NCBI GenBank assembly: GCA_025774615.1
Contig: JALGVQ010000060.1
Location: 1-13,990, forward strand
Direction of reading: 5' to 3'
From: a bacterium
Lineage (GTDB): Bacteria > Blakebacterota > Blakebacteria > Blakebacterales > Blakebacteraceae
Length of the DNA: 13,990 bases
The notes under the pieces were generated by a model that was not told the DNA's origin, made no database searches, and was given only the letters and a program-made list of their open reading frames with translations. The position numbers and the translations under genes were made by a program. Of the stretch, positions 13,349 to 13,990 are shown piece after piece; position 1 is the stretch's first letter, and each line of letters starts with the position of its first letter.

Positions 13349-13990
13349 CTATTCGTATATGGTCCGCTCCGCAGCCTTCCCGTTGATCTTGATGGCCCTC
13401 GACAGCATGTCATGCACACCACCGACGGCATAGTCTTCGTTGTGGTATTCGACGAGCTGCATGAACTGCCTCTTGCAGTTGGAGCAGGCCGTCGCCAGAT
13501 ATTTGGCCCCGGTCGCACGCACCTGTTCTGTCTTCTTCTTGCCGGAGACGTTCATCCTGAATTCCTGGATATCGTCCATGGCTGAGAGACCACCACCACC
13601 TCCGCAACACCAGTTGTCACCACGGTTGGGGTGCATCTCACGGAAGTCTTCGCAGGAGGCATCAAGGATCACGCGGGGCGCCTCGACGATCCCGCAGCTT
13701 CTCCCGAAATTGCATGGATCGTGATAGGTCACCGGCATGGGATTCTTGCTTTTATCGAACTCGAGTTTGCCCTCCATGATCCGGTCGGCTGTCCACTCCA
13801 TGCAGTTGATGACCTCGAAGGGGAGTTCACCCCACCACTGGGCCTTTTCCATCATCATCTTCATAATCCGGTAGGCGTGGCCGCATTCACCCATGAGCAT
13901 GTACTTCACACCCAGATCGATCGCCTCATCAACATACGGCTTGTTGTCTGCCTTCATGTCGGCATCGTTGCCGGTGAAGAGACCGTAGTT
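13349..13990 (-). CDS. DsrK/HdrD-type CCG-domain iron-sulfur protein, C-terminal part (5' end outside window)
   Basis: An open frame runs from the window edge (NYGLFTGNDADMK...) to the TAG at 13349-13351, giving 213 residues; the N-terminal part, where ferredoxin-type clusters would lie, is not in view. Visible motifs (numbered from the first codon seen) are GECGHAYR with Cys36, YHDPCNFGRSCG with Cys93 and Cys99, WCCGGGGG with Cys128-Cys129, and ACSNCKRQF with Cys169 and Cys172. A VGGVHDMLSRAI tail is typical of the DsrK/HmcF/TmcB group. CCG domains bind the noncubane 4Fe-4S clusters of heterodisulfide-reductase-like subunits. In DsrMKJOP, DsrK reduces the DsrC trisulfide with quinol electrons. 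The adjacent tandem DsrC-like gene supports a DsrK-like rather than a LutA/GlpC-like assignment, but the full gene and its upstream neighbours are needed. Confidence 0.85.
   Translation of the reverse strand, partial: NYGLFTGNDADMKADNKPYVDEAIDLGVKYMLMGECGHAYRIMKMMMEKAQWWGELPFEVINCMEWTADRIMEGKLEFDKSKNPMPVTYHDPCNFGRSCGIVEAPRVILDASCEDFREMHPNRGDNWCCGGGGGLSAMDDIQEFRMNVSGKKKTEQVRATGAKYLATACSNCKRQFMQLVEYHNEDYAVGGVHDMLSRAIKINGKAAERTIYE

Overview
The window reads as chromosomal DNA from a free-living diderm bacterium of moderately high GC. Supporting this are a signal peptidase II gene, a lipoprotein with a Sec/lipobox leader, a secreted M28 peptidase, VPS10/BNR-type beta-propeller secretion cargo, and a DksA-type transcription factor. 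A DivIVA homologue sits beside yggT and yggS. This mix fits the FCB-type or 'deltaproteobacterial'-type candidate lineages, but the sequence alone does not fix a phylum. There are no tRNAs, rRNAs, insertion sequences, phage genes or CRISPR arrays.

Layout. Bases 1-2377 are on the plus strand: the 3' part of a BNR/sortilin-like beta-propeller protein, a strong intergenic hairpin, then a putative lipoprotein. Bases 2356-13990 are one long minus-strand run of twelve genes, read from right to left: dsrK/hdrD-like (cut by the window edge), a tandem DsrC-like protein, a secreted M28 peptidase, yggS, yggT, divIVA, a purine-nucleoside-phosphorylase-like gene, ileS, a dksA/traR-type gene, lspA, an rluD-type pseudouridine synthase, and an uncharacterised 191-aa protein. 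From the peptidase through rluD the spacers are 2-34 nt or short overlaps, so this part is probably one or a few operons. The two strands meet tail to tail with a 22-nt overlap at 2356-2377.

Function. The central block is housekeeping: PLP homeostasis (YggS), envelope/division (YggT, DivIVA), translation (IleRS, pseudouridine synthase), stringent-type regulation (DksA-like) and lipoprotein maturation (LspA). Two members look unusual. IleRS carries GVHH in place of the HxGH signature, a variant linked to mupirocin hyper-resistance in IleRS2 enzymes. The PNP-like protein keeps the family scaffold but has lost almost every known ligand-contacting residue.

The most interesting part is the right end. 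A DsrK-type CCG iron-sulfur subunit is followed 68 nt later by a 220-residue protein made of two fused DsrC-like domains. Each domain keeps the inner cysteine (CysB position, in GACRIAG / AACRIAV), but neither has the C-terminal-arm cysteine (CysA). DsrC is the known partner of DsrK in DsrMKJOP, so the pairing suggests a DsrK/DsrC-type redox or sulfur-relay pair with altered cysteine chemistry. This is inference from motifs and gene order.
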